64,000 nucleotides of DNA from Galeruca laticollis (GCA_963921935.1 OY998175.1:263865709-263929708), one strand, 5' to 3'; shown: positions 1-12,548, counted from the first letter of the stretch. Made by a program: numbers and translations. The notes: generated by a model from the letters alone, not told the origin.

Positions 1-1090
1 GAGATTCAGATGAGTTTTTCAAAAATGTTGTGTAGTTAATCGTCCCGACAAGCAGTAAGCCTCATTATTTCTAATGTGAGATTATCTCTTTCACAAAGGT
101 ACGTACTGAATAAAATTGGATTAAATTCGATAACTACAGAAAATTATATAAACAGGCATGTAACCCCTTATACGAATGAACTGTACAATCCCACACCAGA
201 CATTCCCAAAGCAATAGTTTATATAGATTGTTTCTACAATAAAATAGAAAAGAGCAGTAACTTCCGAGTATTGAGGCACTCATACTGTTTCCACAAGAAT
301 AAACATCAAACCAGAGATCATATTTGCCCCCGATGGATATACCTTAGCAATCAACGGGCCGTAATTCGCAGATGCTAGGAATAATGACGCGAGTATTCCT
401 TATCTCGAATTACAAGATGATTTGTATGAAATGAGAACATGTTTTCAAGGAGGCGATATTGTGATAGTGGATAGAGGATATATATAGAATCAATCAATAG
501 GCTACAAGAACTTGGCTTGCATTACTATATGTCACAATTTCTACCGCCGAATCAAAGGCAATTAACGACAAATGAAGCGTATCAGGCACTTTTAACAACC
601 ACTACAAGATGGATGGTAGAAGCTAGAAATGGAAAATTTGAGTCAATATTTAACTTTTTTCGTCAACCCATATCAGCAATACATACTACGAAGTTACGCG
701 ATTATTAACGGATTGCTGGTGCTCTTATGAATAAATTCCATCCTTTGATGCATACGCCTGGAACGTTGGATACGGCTACACAAATGTTATTTGATTCCGA
801 TAATGTCAACATTGTTCAGGCACGAAATGAAGCTGGAAACCTCCGTACTGGGAATGGTCGATGGATTCGTTTGAATCAACTCCATATACAATCGTTCCCT
901 CGCCTTGATTTTGAAAATCACTTACTAGAACATATCATTTACACTTGGCTGCGTCATATATCCAAGATACAATCCGTAGAGATGGTGAAGTAGACATCAT
1001 TTTAGAAGTCGATGAGTTACATGGGGAGCCTAATTTTATACGATTCAGAATAATTTCTCAGTTCAGGAGTGCTACTTGTTTCGCTCTCTC
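1..1090 (+). pseudogene. DDE_4-type (Harbinger/ISL2EU-like) transposase remnant, catalytic region
   Basis: Translation in shifting frames gives a DDE_Tnp_4-like transposase. A YID segment (first Asp) lies near 225, an IVIVDRGY segment (second Asp) near 460-480, and RWMVEARNG (Glu) near 610-635. The following text to about 1085 (LHGEPNFIRFRI, QFRSAT) matches the region usually found after the catalytic core in this insect family. Stops and frameshifts occur near 375, 485, 705 and 990, so no intact protein is made. The N-terminus lies left of the window. The usual C-terminal SWIM finger is not adjacent; a matching one lies at 3794-4117, so a 2.7 kb insertion probably split the gene. The superfamily label rests on remembered motifs. 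Confidence 0.7.
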
Positions 1091-3793
1091 GTATTTATTT
1101 TAACGATTTTGCAAAATGCGGGAAGGTTTTTTCAATTTGTTAACTACGAAGGACCAACCACTCTCGTGGTAAAACATTTTGTAATTCAGATGAGTTGTAA
1201 AGATACATAAAATGAATATGTTCGCACTTTCACTGTTGTGTATTTAAAATGTAGTATACATATTGTTCATTTTGCTGAATAATTAAGATCACTGACTGTT
1301 AGAGATACGGTATATTATTTTATAACATTATATGATAGTAATTATTGATGGTTTTTAGTTTGACTATGCCGGTAACGCCGGCTGTATATATCACTTGAGT
1401 ACCATTTTGTACGATGAATGGATGAGAAGTCAAGGAAAGTCGGGTTGCATTCATATTTATGTGTTGGTCAGAGTGGGTGAGAGTGAGGGGATTATGTGGG
1501 AAATTCACCAATGGGAGTTTAAAATGTAACAATCATTAACGGCGGTTCCAATCTTCGCAAACTGGGTGTTGTAAGGGTCGATTTTTTGTCATTCTGTTAT
1601 AGATAAGGAGGCTTTGAAGATAGTTTTTGCGTGGGAGGATAAGAATAAAATTGGAATTTGGGGTCTTTGAAGTGTTGAATAGTGTAATAAATGCGAACAC
1701 CAAATAGGAAAATTTGAATTAGTAACTTTCAGAACACACGATAAAACATATTTCATTTCAAATATAATTAAAAGTAGAATGCGACATACTTTTTTGTTTA
1801 GCAAGATGACACAGAACCATAACAGTTTTGGAACAAATAAAACATTTTACTAGGTCAAAATTTAATAATTGTTTTGTACACAAACTAGTTAATAACGATA
1901 ATTGAAGCCGCTTCAAAACAAAAAATGGATTTTTGCAATTCAACAAAAAAAATCCGAACCTAATTTGGGGGAATAGTAAAAACAAAGTTGAGAGCAGAGA
2001 GAGCGACAGAGTCGGGCAAAAAACGCGAAGGGAAAGTCCTTTCCCTGTCACGGTAACGGGTATCAGTTTTTTTTGTGTTAGCGGCTTCAGAGGAAGAAGT
2101 TTCTCTTCGCTATATCGGGGCGTAAAAGGGATACTTAGATATCCTTGACGGTGAGCACTGTCCCCCTTCGGTGGCACAAAACGGGAGAAACTCGCCCTCT
2201 GCCCGAAACTCAGCATAGCTCGATATCGGTTACTAGCGTCAGACGCGGTTTCTAGAGAGATATCGAACACAGGCAGTAACGAAGACCGGAGAAAGGGACT
2301 TTCCAACGCAGTAAGTTTTTAAACAAGTTGATTTTTTTTTTTTTTTGAGGAGAAATTTATTCGTTTTTTTTGTTGTACGCTGGTTCTAAACTTGGTATTT
2401 ATAACATAACTATATGCCTAGGTAGAAGCTATAGCAGTGTATTTTTTTCATTCATTCTTACACGGGGATTGGACTAATTGGCAGGTTTCAGTTAAATATT
2501 GCAGGTCCAGGCTCACAAATTTGAGCACCGCTCGTTAGACAGCATATGATTTTATCGTGTGTGATAACATAGTGAGGTTTCCTTCAAGATTGTAGGAACA
2601 TTGCTGCAACTCTCTTTAGGGTATATATAACCGGACAGTAGCTAGGCATTATTTATTAAATTATTTTTTTTTTGTTTCACATAATTCGCTCTCACCTCGT
2701 AGATAGACAATAAGTAAGAGTTAAAACGAAATTTATTGTAAGTAGAATCAAAAGCCCGGAGTGTATGATTTTGTCTTCGTGAAGTCACGTTATCAGTGAA
2801 ATTTCGCTACGATTAGATAATTTTGGTTTTTCCGACGGTGTTATGAAACCTCCACATAGTAATCTAAGTAAATAAACATTGTAGGTTATTCATAGAAACG
2901 ACAAATTACAACGCAGTAAATTTGTAATACACATTGAACTGGTTTCCGATGAAAATTATTAATCATAAATCAGCAGGAATTTAATATCCTCGACATTCAC
3001 TTTCTATTTACATAGAGTACGTTGACTTGAATTTAACTGGGAGTTTAGCTGCCGTCGTGTGTGTACAGAAATTTCACACAATACAAATAAATATTTTGGT
3101 TTGGAAGCGAGGCAAATACATTTTACGGAATAAGGGCGAAATCATACGGCCCTCGCGCACATTGAACAAATTTTATATAAGTGAGTAATAGTTTTATTGT
3201 GTGGGATTTAATATTTGTTTTGATATTGGGAATTTTTTTATACAGAAAAAGTTTTATAATATTTTTTCCACTACTTTGTTGTTTTCCGATACTTTATTCA
3301 GAATCCTCCGCCGAATTTCCCCCTAGAGTGTGCATCGCTATTGGATACGAGGCCGAACTGAGAGAACAATCCTGTCCTGGCGAAGAAAATCAAACCGTTT
3401 TAAGTCCACGAGTTCCCAGCCTAAATCGGCCTGGAATTTGCTTTTTCTTCGCTCGGCTGCGTATTAAAAAAGAATTGGTGACAGCAGGTATTAGAGTGGT
3501 GACAGCGGACCCGGTATAGAAGGGTCTCAAATTTATTACATTTGGGCGCCAAAGTATTACACTGGGGTCCAGTATTTATTACACTGGTGACAGGATTTTT
3601 TTTGTTAATAAACAACTCGGTCACAAAGGGGAGAGTTGTACAATGAATATTATGAAATAATTTTAAGGCAGAAATTATGTGGGTTTTTTATGTGACAGTG
3701 ACGATAGAAATGAATATTTGCGTAGTTAAGGAAATATGGAATAGATTAGAAGAAAGATATTCCCATTCATGATGTTTATGGAGTGTGTAACTT
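1091..3793. other. Unassigned block splitting the transposase; LTR-leader-like motifs
   Basis: I recognise no gene here. About 1980-2310 is GC-richer than its surroundings and carries an inverted pair GGAAAGTCC (near 2033) / GGACTTTCC (near 2297). A TATA-like string (gtatatataac) lies near 2620. Between 3470 and 3600 TGGTGACAG-like strings recur three times and a GGCGCC-centred stretch follows ATTACA, which resembles the end of an LTR plus primer-binding region. No paired LTR was found. It may be part of an LTR element inserted into the transposase, but this is weakly supported. Confidence 0.3.
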
Positions 3794-4117
3794 TTGATGT
3801 ACGGGGTGGAGAAACATTATGGTAACAGGAAGAAGTTGAGGGTGGATTCAAATTCGTACACTACTAAACACATGTCTTGGGTTGTTTTCACTGAACGATG
3901 TGACGAAGATCCAGAAGATCATGCTCTCCCCATGTCGGTATATAATTGTAGTTGTAAGTTGAGTACTAGGACTTTAGGAACTTGTGCGCATGTTGCTAGC
4001 GTAATATGGTTTTTGGAGTACGCTAGATATCAAGAAAACAGACATTTGGAATCAAATCGTCTTTTAGATTTCATAGGATATGCTGCAAATAGAATGCTTC
4101 CATCGGTCCAGAAATAG
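3794..4117 (+). pseudogene. SWIM zinc-finger C-terminus of DDE_4-type transposase
   Basis: The open frame contains a SWIM finger, CSC then CAH in the order CxC...CxH (NCSCKLSTRTLGTCAHVASV), followed by IWFLEYARY. This is the C-terminal signature I associate with insect DDE_4 transposases of the type seen at 1-1090. It probably binds DNA or stabilises the protein in the intact transposase. There is no convincing start or catalytic domain next to it. It is best read as the downstream part of the broken gene at 1-1090, displaced by the insertion between them; an independent fragment is possible. Confidence 0.65.
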
Positions 4118-5845
4118 TTTAATTCTGTTACTTATATTCTCATTTACGATGTTCATAAGAATCTTCTTCTTATTCGTATTTGATGTTTTTTGATTATGGA
4201 GAAATTCAGTTATCCATCAAGTATTTTCCTCGTTGTGTTGCTGTCATAATAATGCCATGCGCATTCTTCGTGCCAACCCAATTGATGAATTATATCCTAT
4301 GGATATCTATTAAAGTCGCTATATCCGCGGATATGGATATCCGAAAGATGTATCAGATCCCTTTGAACTTCTTTCAATTATTGTATATGTATAAATATAT
4401 ACTAACTGATTCCATATATAGGTCATTCAGCAAAGTCCCATCTCTAAGTATCTTTACGGTATCCTCACTTCATTCTCAGGATGACATAATCCGACTCTGT
4501 ATACGATGAAACACATCATTTAACTTCCTTCACGAGACTTTTGTCATTTTCGGTAGGTTTATTACTACACTGTGTCCAAAAAATCAAAATTCGTCATTTT
4601 CCTATATTCGTGAATTACCTTGTATGAATCGTATCAACTGTGATGAAATATGAAGTGAATTTATGATATTAAGTGATAATTCAACATTTTTTCAAATTTT
4701 CTCTTCATAAAACAACAAAATTATGAAGTCTCAAAATAGCATTATTATCAAGTGAAATCGCCCTGGAATACGAAATAATTTAGAAATGAATTTGTCATAC
4801 AAAGATGTTATGATAATACCACCAAAGATAAATCAGAACTACATCATAACTTGGGAGATACGGAGTAATGAAAAGTCAATATTTTTCATATTCAACACCA
4901 TGTATCTCAAAAATAGTCATAGGATCGTGTTGTGCCCATTGAAACATTTCACCAGAATAACCAATTCTACAACATAAAAAAAATTCAAGAAATTTGACGG
5001 AGAGCCATTTTAGCATATAAGATGTGTGGGGTCCTTTGCAATTTTTTTTGGGTAAACCAATACCAAATTAGATAGAGATGGACGGAAAAGTGAGAATAAT
5101 AAATAAATTAGTCAATTTGTCTATTTTTGTGGGTTAACATGCTACGGTTCAACTGTCCAATTAGAGGAGTTGGTTTCAGAGGTACAAATCCTGAATATTA
5201 TGTACTAGATCTATAAATTGTTATACAATTGTTTGTATCGTATGTTTGGTAGCTAAACATAGCGTTGATTGAACGAAAAATAAGTAATTGAATAATAAAT
5301 TAGATGGAATTGTATGATTATGCTAATGCATATTGATTCAATGAGTATAAAATTAAAATGAATGACGTGTTGTACAGCATATGTACTAAATGAAAAATGT
5401 ATACTAGGGTCACGGTTCATGTATTGAAAAGAGACCACACTGGTATTGCCAGAAGATATTTCGTCACCCTAATTATCAATCCTCGTTACTTCAAAATCAC
5501 AAAATTCACAGGAAACACAAAAAACATTCCAAAAAATTCAGATAAGTCGCTATCATTTGAATTTTTTTGTTGTTTTTTAAAGTACAATAATTATTATGAA
5601 AGTAAGTAATTTTATATTATTATATTTAATTTTAATAATTTTTCGGGAGATACGAGTTTTTCTGGAATTATTGCTAAATAAATATACGAGATACAAGGTT
5701 TTATTTTTCAAGCTAGTTCATTGTTTAAGTTTAAAAAATTGAAAACTTGACTTATTTATTTTATTTTATACAAAAATACAAAATTAACTAGTAATTACAA
5801 AAAGTTAAACGCATTTTTAAAAATTTACAAAAAAATATTGCAAAA
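4118..5845. other. AT-rich stretch without recognised features
   Basis: I see only short, unrelated open frames, with no motif, splice pattern or terminal repeat that I recognise. Local homopolymer runs are frequent. Confidence 0.5.
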
Positions 5846-6602
5846 TTACTCGTGAGGTACGGAATCGTACAACCCGTGGTAATCAGTGTCAAGACTTGTT
5901 TTTAGTTGTTGCAAATGGATATATTTTTCGGTTTTAATTTTCAAACTAGAATCATATAATGGTGGAATGATCTCACTCGTAGTAGTAGTTTTTCTATTTA
6001 TTCGTTTCGGAAGCTCCTCCCATTCTCCAGAATACCTTAGTTTGAAATCAATTGTACCACTTGGACGCACGAGTATCTGTTACTACTGGATCTCCCACCA
6101 TCTTACCTGGTCTAATAGAATTTATTGATTGAACTTTACTGTAGTTTTAAAAAAAACTATGATTCAGGTAATTCACCACGTATGGTTTGGGAATTTTTCT
6201 CACGTTTGTACAAATTTTAACGTATTCGGCAGGAACGTTTCCATTTTGATTTCTCAACTGCCATTCAATACATGAGTGCATAGAATCAGCCTCCATTTGG
6301 GTGTGCCCTTTTTCTAAGCACTTTTGAATTACACAAACTTTATTTTTGACGGAAAAATTCTGTATAGCACTTGCAAGTGTTGCGTTCCCATTTTGTCCGG
6401 TACACCCATCACTAAATAATACCAAGTCTTCATTTGGTCCCAATGTTTCTAATTGACTTTCAAGAAAATGACAAATTATTGTTGAAAATTCGTTTGCTCC
6501 AACCGTTCCTTCTGATTCATTCCAAATAAAGCAGTAAGCATCGTGAATTTCAATGTCGTAAACCGTTAAGTTATGTACGGCGAGTTTGGTTTTATAATAT
6601 TA
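5846..6602 (-). pseudogene. DUF7869-like (RNase H-fold) transposase fragment
   Basis: Minus-strand translation gives TKLAVHNLTVYD (near 6585), GANEFST, then LVLFSDGCTGQN (near 6420), CLEKGHTQMEADSMH (near 6300) and PKPYVVNYL. A frame change follows into PGKMVGDPVVTD (near 6095), and another near 6060 into GEWEELPKR. This order matches a multicopy invertebrate protein family resembling DUF7869, where SDxxxxQN and EKGHT..(E/D)xxH are the conserved blocks; it is probably a transposase. The left end is a stop near 5846. The right end (TAA near 6602) is where homology stops abruptly, so the N-terminal half is missing. The family assignment is from memory. Confidence 0.6.
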
Positions 6603-6915
6603 AGAAGAAACATTTGATTTCGGGCTAAAGAGGGAGTTAACCTTCACAAACATGTCAGTGTAAATTTGCAGTGTAAAGCGGGAAGTAAAGCTCCCGAGTG
6701 AAAGGGGCGGAGACCAATGACTCCAACTCACTGCCCCGTATCTTTCATAGTAAATTTGACCTTGCGGCAAAGTTTACAGAATAAAATAAAAACTTTGCCG
6801 TCGTCGTCGGCCGTTGGAATTCTCATAATAAGCCTGTATTATCCAAAAATGTTCATATAAATATTAAAAATAGAATGAGTATCCTTTTTATCGCAATGAA
6901 TATTTTGCGTATGAT
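6603..6915. other. Unassigned spacer
   Basis: A short GC-richer patch (6650-6790) lies in AT-rich DNA. No gene or terminal repeat is recognised. Confidence 0.4.
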
Positions 6916-7587
6916 GAATACTACCATAACTGCTATCTACGGATATCAGTAAAACTTTGCGCCATGTACACGTCTCAAGTGACTATAGAAAGAATAAAAT
7001 TCCATTTAATAAACAATTCCAATACCTAATTAAATTAAAATCACAAAAAATTTTGAAATCACGTACAATACCATGTCGTATATTAAATTTATCCACCTTT
7101 TTCTATTTTCAATTTATTCAGATAAGATTTTTATATATACATAGTTATTTTCCAACTAATTTTAAGCTGATCTAAAAAATCATTTGGCAAGAAAAAAAAT
7201 TTATAAGACTTTGTATAAGGCTGCAAAAATTGGGCAAAGTCTTATAATTTTTTTTTCTTGCCAAATGATTTTTTAGATCAGCTTAAAATTAGTTGGAAAA
7301 TAACTATGTATATATAAAAATTTTATCTGAATAAATTTCAGTCAATAAATTGAGAATTATTTGGAAGATTGTTTCTTTGTAAGTATCAATTGAAAATGGA
7401 AAAAGGTGGATACATTTAATATACGACATGGTATTTTACGTGATTTCAAAATTTTTTGAGATTTTAATTTAATTAGGTATTTGAATTGTTTACTAAATGG
7501 AATTTTATTCTTTCTAGAGTCACTTTACACGTGAACATGGCGCAAAGTTTTACTGATATCCGTAGATAGCAGCTTTGGTAGTATTTC
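6916..7587. mobile_element. Fold-back (palindromic) element, about 670 bp
   Basis: The left arm (from GAATACTACC at 6916, through ggatatcagtaaaact) is repeated as its reverse complement ending at 7587. The arms meet around a short loop near 7205-7235 flanked by AAGTCTTATAA-type sequence. The right arm carries about 55 extra bases (near 7335-7395) that the left lacks. No coding capacity is evident. It could be a fold-back DNA element or two MITE copies in inverted orientation; I see no clear target duplication. Confidence 0.75.
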
Positions 7588-7769
7588 AATTATTTTTGTA
7601 GTTTAATCTTTTAATTCGTTCTATTGTTCATTTAGTTTCATTTCTTCAACGTGTGACAAGATTATAGTTTTTAATCGAAAATATTTTTTTTCTAAGACTA
7701 GACTATCTACAAAATATTTTCTTCACTTGTTTAAATATTGTTTATTCAAACTATATAAAGTGTGGCCAG

Positions 7770-9375
7770 CCTAAAATGAAAAACCTTCTCATCAATTTTG
7801 GAAAGTCTATTGAGATTTCTATTTTTGAGGTATGGTTATTAAACTATACATCAAAAAAAATTTTAAATACTGAAAGATGAAATTCAAGACCGACAACCCA
7901 GAAATTTAAATATTTTACACTTGAAAACCCCAAACTTGTTAATATTGTTACAAAAAATTTTATGAACAACAAAATATACGTTATTTGATAATGTAAACAG
8001 TTATCGAAGAATTACTTGAAGAATGAGGATGAATAATGGTAATAAAAGAACCTTCCGAAGACTTCAGAAAACTTCATAATAGAATTATTTATTGATTTCA
8101 CCTAGAAAACCACAACTAAAACGGAAAACCTTCTCTTCAATTTTGAAAAGACTATTTAGATTTATATTTTTGAAATATAATTATCAAACTATACATAAAA
8201 AAACTAAAATACTGAAAGATAAAATTCAAGACCGACAACCCAGAAATTTAAATATTTCACATTTAGAAACCCAAAACTTGGTCATATTGTTACAAAAAAT
8301 TCTGTAAACATTAAAATATACGTTATTTAATATAGTAAACAGTTATCGAACAATTACTTGAAGAATAAGGATCAATAATGGTAATAAAAGAACTTTCCAA
8401 AGAGTTCATAATAGAATTATTTATTGATTTCACCTAGAAAAGCACAACTAAAATGGAAAAAATTCTCTTCAATTTTGAATAAAACTATTTAGATGTCTAT
8501 TTTAGGAATATTATCATCAAACTCTACATAAAAAAAATTTTAAATACTGAAACATGAAATTTAATACCGACAACCCAGAAGTTGAAATATTTCACATTTA
8601 AAAACCCCAAACTTGCTATATTGTCTCAAAAAATTCTATAAACAACAAAATATACGTTATTTATTAATGTAAACTACGCGACGTGAAACCGGAAGTGAAA
8701 CCTCGAGCGCAGCCAACAAACAAAAGATCGCTTCAAGTTAAACTGACTAGGTTACGAATAGGCCACACCAAACTTACTTATAGTTACTTAATTACTAAAA
8801 GTGAACCCCCAAAATGTGAATTATGCAAGATCCAGCTTACTGTCAAACATTTAATAACCGATTGCCCAAAATTCCAACAATCAAGACAAGATACAACCTC
8901 AGCAACAATTTAGACCAAGTTCTTGGCGAAAACTGTAATACACAGAACCTTTTTAAATATCTAAGTGACATTAACATATTAACTAAACTATAAACAACCC
9001 ATATTTGTGTCGCTAATTACCCCAGTGGTAGATGCGACTTGCTTGTAAATAAAAAAAAAATAATGTAAACAGTTATCGAACAATTACTTGAAGAATAAGG
9101 ATGAATAATGGTAATAAAAGAACTTTACGAAGACTTCATAATAGAATTATTTATTGATTTCACCTAGAAAACCACAACTAAAGTGGAAAACCCTCTGTTC
9201 AATTTTGAAAAAACTATTCAGATTTCTATTTTTGGAATATGATTATTAAACTATACATGAAGATGAAATTCGAGACCAACAACCCAGAAATTTAAATTTT
9301 TCACATTTAAAAACACCAAACTTGTTAATATTGTTAAAATTCTAAAAACAACAAAATATACGTTATTTAATAAAT
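7770..9375. repeat. Tandem repeat array, unit about 335-345 bp, four copies
   Basis: Landmarks recur in order: a GAAAACCTTCTC-like start (near 7777, 8121, 8452, 9184), ACTGAAAGATGAAATTCAAG, GACAACCCAGAAATTTAAAT, AAAATATACGTTATTT, CAGTTATCGAA and TAGAATTATTTATTG. Removing the LINE insertion at 8675-9060 restores spacing of about 335 bp between units three and four. Units differ by substitutions and small indels. No open frame is conserved. It is probably a satellite-like array, or repeats inside a larger element. Confidence 0.85.
8675..9060 (+). mobile_element. 5'-truncated LINE 3' end with poly(A) and 10-bp target duplication
   Basis: TAATGTAAAC occurs at 8665-8674 and again at 9061-9070, flanking this 386-bp insert. 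The insert ends in an A-run (about 9051-9060). It is open from its left edge: the frame encodes LTRLRIGHTKLTYSYL and EPPKCELCKIQLTVKHLITD, the C-terminal block of Jockey/I-type non-LTR elements, with CxxC and H...C residues, stopping at 8911-8913. Target duplication, 5' truncation and poly(A) tail are the signature of target-primed reverse transcription. It sits inside one unit of the tandem array. Confidence 0.9.
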
Positions 9376-9399
9376 AATTATAACAAAGTAACAATTTTG

Positions 9400-9930
9400 G
9401 ATTCTGTGTTATTCAATCTTTGTATGAATGAATTGTTTTCAGTGAGCAGTACTGGATATATACAATTAGAGTCGCAGACGATACGGCCATTATTTATGAA
9501 ATAGATAATTGGTATGATTTGAAATAGTTGAAAATGATCTAAGATTAATTAAGGATTGGTTTCATCATAAATTACTTACTCTAAATTTGCCATTTCTTAT
9601 TTCTAGAGACCATAAGAATAGCTTCACATATTTTTTATAGAAAAAAACTAGAGATTATGCTTTATAACTTTAAGTGTTTATGTATCATGGATAATGTCAA
9701 TACTTGTAGATATTGTACTACAGTCTAGTGGAAAGCCATCTCATGTATTGCCTATTTTCTTGGAGATGTGCTTCCAGAACATTTATATGCCCCTTTTAGA
9801 GATTATACAAAGAAGCTTTATTTATATTATTATGTCTAGTTCCAGTATGTGCCCCAGTGACGCACTGTATAATATAAACAAAATCTTTGACTTAGAGAAA
9901 TTATGTTTTCTGTGTGAATTTGTATAGTAT
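9400..9930 (+). pseudogene. Non-LTR retrotransposon reverse transcriptase / C-terminal remnant
   Basis: Frames between 9415 and 9500 read LFNLCMNELFS and VADDTAIIYEIDNW; the ADD corresponds to the catalytic box of LINE reverse transcriptases. From 9690 to 9930 another frame reads LLEIIQRSFIYIIM and CPSDALYNINKIFDL, resembling the segment near the C-terminus of CR1/Jockey-like ORF2 proteins. Several frameshifts and stops separate the pieces, and the 5' part is missing. The clade is uncertain. Confidence 0.6.
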
Positions 9931-11201
9931 CAAACTATGAAAGATAAAATTAAGTAACCTACACATACATATGAATCCAAAAATAATAATATGAAGCCCC
10001 TATGATGACAAAATCTCTATGTCAAATTCTTCCTATTAACACAACCAAAAGTTTTGTTAGATTAATATCCGAAATATCTTATCATTTTCTGCAATGTCTA
10101 TCCACTTCATAGATTTTATGTATAATCATAGTGTTTTCTTATTCACCGAAACATATGTTGAGGTAAATTCGTTCATCTCTGGCATACATTTTTTAGTATT
10201 TATAATTAACAAATTGGCTTTCATAAGTTGTTCGGGATACTAATGTTCAATTTGGGTTTCATACTACTGATTAACTGATTGTAGAATTCATTTTTATAGG
10301 AGAAATTGATAACATATTTGAAAAACTTATTTAAATTTGACGTTACAGAATGGCAACTGACATTTGTGTTGTGACGTCAACTGACGCTGTTGTGAGGACG
10401 ATACAATTCAATGATTTTAGGAACGGTGCTCGAGAATATCAGTTTTAGGAACTATTCGCAAATAGAGCATTCACAGGCTTGCGCATGCATGGCGGTGGGA
10501 AGGACGTCAAGAATAACGCCCTGATTCCAGATTCAGGGCATCAGTGCGGATGAAACTCAATCATCGACCACCACACCTGTAAGAAATGAATCATCGGTAG
10601 CGACATTGATTCTCTTTCCGAAATATCAAGACCACAAATGACCAACGTTTAACTTTAGAAACATTTCTACAAAAGTTACAACTTTTATTTTTTAGAACTG
10701 AATATCTTCTTAATAAATACATGGAAAATTATCATTGATGCTGCAAATGGAAGATCATATATGAATTATATGGCAAATGTTTGCATACTTTGTCCGTAGA
10801 TAATATACTTTTCAACTAATTAAAAAAATGGAATTGCGGGGAGAGGAGAAAGACGAAATTTTCGGTATAAGAGTGTCTGTCGTCTAGCGCAAAAATATAT
10901 AAAAGAGGGCGGAGTCGAGACGTGACATGGCGCGAGTGACGCGCAGTCACTCTTGATATGGGTAGATAGTAAAAATAGATACACACCGAAAAAAGAAACG
11001 CTGCAAAAATGCTGTTAATGGAATAACTCTATTGAAAATTTTCATACATAACAAAATATTTAGAAACATTCTTCTTCGATAGGTATGAAGATATTACATT
11101 TTTCAAGGTATTTAGTATGCTCACTGAACTTGAAATCTCACAGGACATATTTGAAATCAAAATATATACATAACAATCTAATTGTACAGAAATACCTCAT
11201 A
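9931..11201. other. Mostly unassigned; TATA-like promoter candidate near 10900
   Basis: No gene recognised. Near 10895-10950 the string atatataaaagagggcggag precedes a GC-rich stretch with gcgcgagtgacgcgcagtcact, which could be a core promoter (TATA plus initiator-like sequence) of an unidentified element or gene. I see no following reading frame that supports it. Confidence 0.3.
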
Positions 11202-12304
11202 TCAATCTCTTATTTCCATATTTCTCTCGTATCTACTGTCAACTATTTCAGGCAGGTAATATTTCATATAAAAATCTACTAATTTTGATTCCATCTTATT
11301 TTGCCAAACTGTATCATTATGATAAATTTTTTCAATTTTCATACCTTCATATGTCCATACCGCGAAATAACAAAATTCAAAGCCAGTTACATGCAACTGG
11401 CCTTGAACTTGGTAATACCAGTTATGGTTTTCATTGGACTCCCCATTTTTCCTCCAACATTTTATAAGTCCTTTAGCGATGCCTTCGTCTGGTATCATAT
11501 CTCGTGCAAAATAGGGCCACTTAACTTCTACAATAACTTTATTGGTTCCTTCGATAAAGCCATCACGACTTGCCGCAATAAAGTCGATGTACTGATCGAT
11601 GAATAAACCGCATTCAGAAATTTGAACTCCCAGGTGTTTCTCTAATTGCTTAATAGCATTTTCTTCATTTTGCACGCCATGTTTCAAAGATTTGGCAAAT
11701 ATTTTCTTTGGATACAGTATTGGTTTAATTGAATTTTTTCTTAAAGATTCGGGTTTTTTCTTACAAATTTCAGCAAGTTTCGAAGCTGTGACTCTTTTTC
11801 TTCTTTCATTTTTCACATTTCCGAATCTAACTGATTTCTCGTTATCTCACAGTCAACTGTAATCCTTGCAAATATTCGGATATTGCCTGCTGTAATTTTT
11901 AATCTTCGAGATCTGGTTTTTCGCAACGCGTTCCATATGACTGTTATGATTTTTCTCTTTGAGAATTGGAATATTCATTCCGTTTTCTAAATAGTCTCAT
12001 TTTATTTTTATTTATTCTTTTGCTATTCTTGCAACTTTCATAGTTTTGTATATAATAGCCAACTTTTACAGTATCAATTTTTTTCTCAAAACTGCCAAAG
12101 GAATTTTGGTATTGTGGCTTACCACTGACGTGAAACATCGAGACTGGTGAGAACGTCTGAGAACATAGTTAATCCTTTTCTCTCCAGTGTGTTTTGCAAT
12201 AATCCCGTTGAATTGCTCTACCGAATTATTATCTACATCTAATATCAAGCTTGTAGAATGATTGGAAATGTACCTCACATGACCCATCAATTTATCATAT
12301 AATG
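11202..12304 (-). CDS. YqaJ-type nuclease gene, third exon region (central block and nuclease domain)
   Basis: From 12304 the minus strand reads LYDKLMGHVRYISNHS and DVDNNSVEQFNGIIAKHTG, a conserved block in a family of insect proteins that ends in a YqaJ nuclease. The segment 11816-11202 is one open frame. It has RRKRVTASKLAEIC, ENAIKQLEKHLG, AASRDG (catalytic Asp), IVEVKWP (ExK) and YYQVQGQLHVTG, with PEIVDSRYE near the end, so the PD-(D/E)XK residues look preserved. The domain is expected to be a lambda-exonuclease-like DNase. An AG acceptor at 12305-12306 begins the exon. Frameshifts or an unrecognised intron lie between 12066 and 11830, including one near 11820 where a Trp codon seems to have lost a base. 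Domestication versus transposon origin is open. Confidence 0.75.
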
Positions 12305-12548
12305 CTGCAAACATGAAATATGCAATAAAAAATATGGAAATCAATAACCAGATGCTTATAGTCATTAAAAAAATAAATGGAAATATGTACCAACACAAAT
12401 ATTTCTATAAATAAACATTCCAACATACATATCACCCTTCTTATATAACTAACAGAATAATTATTATGTAATGAAGATTATATTAGTGTTTTTAAATGAA
12501 ACTCAAGGTCTCTAGTTAATTCCACAATATAATACAAGTTATTGAAAA

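Noticed and set aside
1758..2306. Minus frame of 182 codons, the longest near the left end
   Set aside because: It shows no domain or splice support and has a Leu/Phe-rich tail typical of AT-rich chance frames; the plus frame there is no better.
10880..10960. A real promoter at the TATAAAAG string
   Set aside because: It is kept only as a note: no reading frame, 5' UTR pattern or repeat boundary supports it.
11301..11606. Plus-strand frame of 101 codons
   Set aside because: Antisense shadow of the YqaJ nuclease exon.
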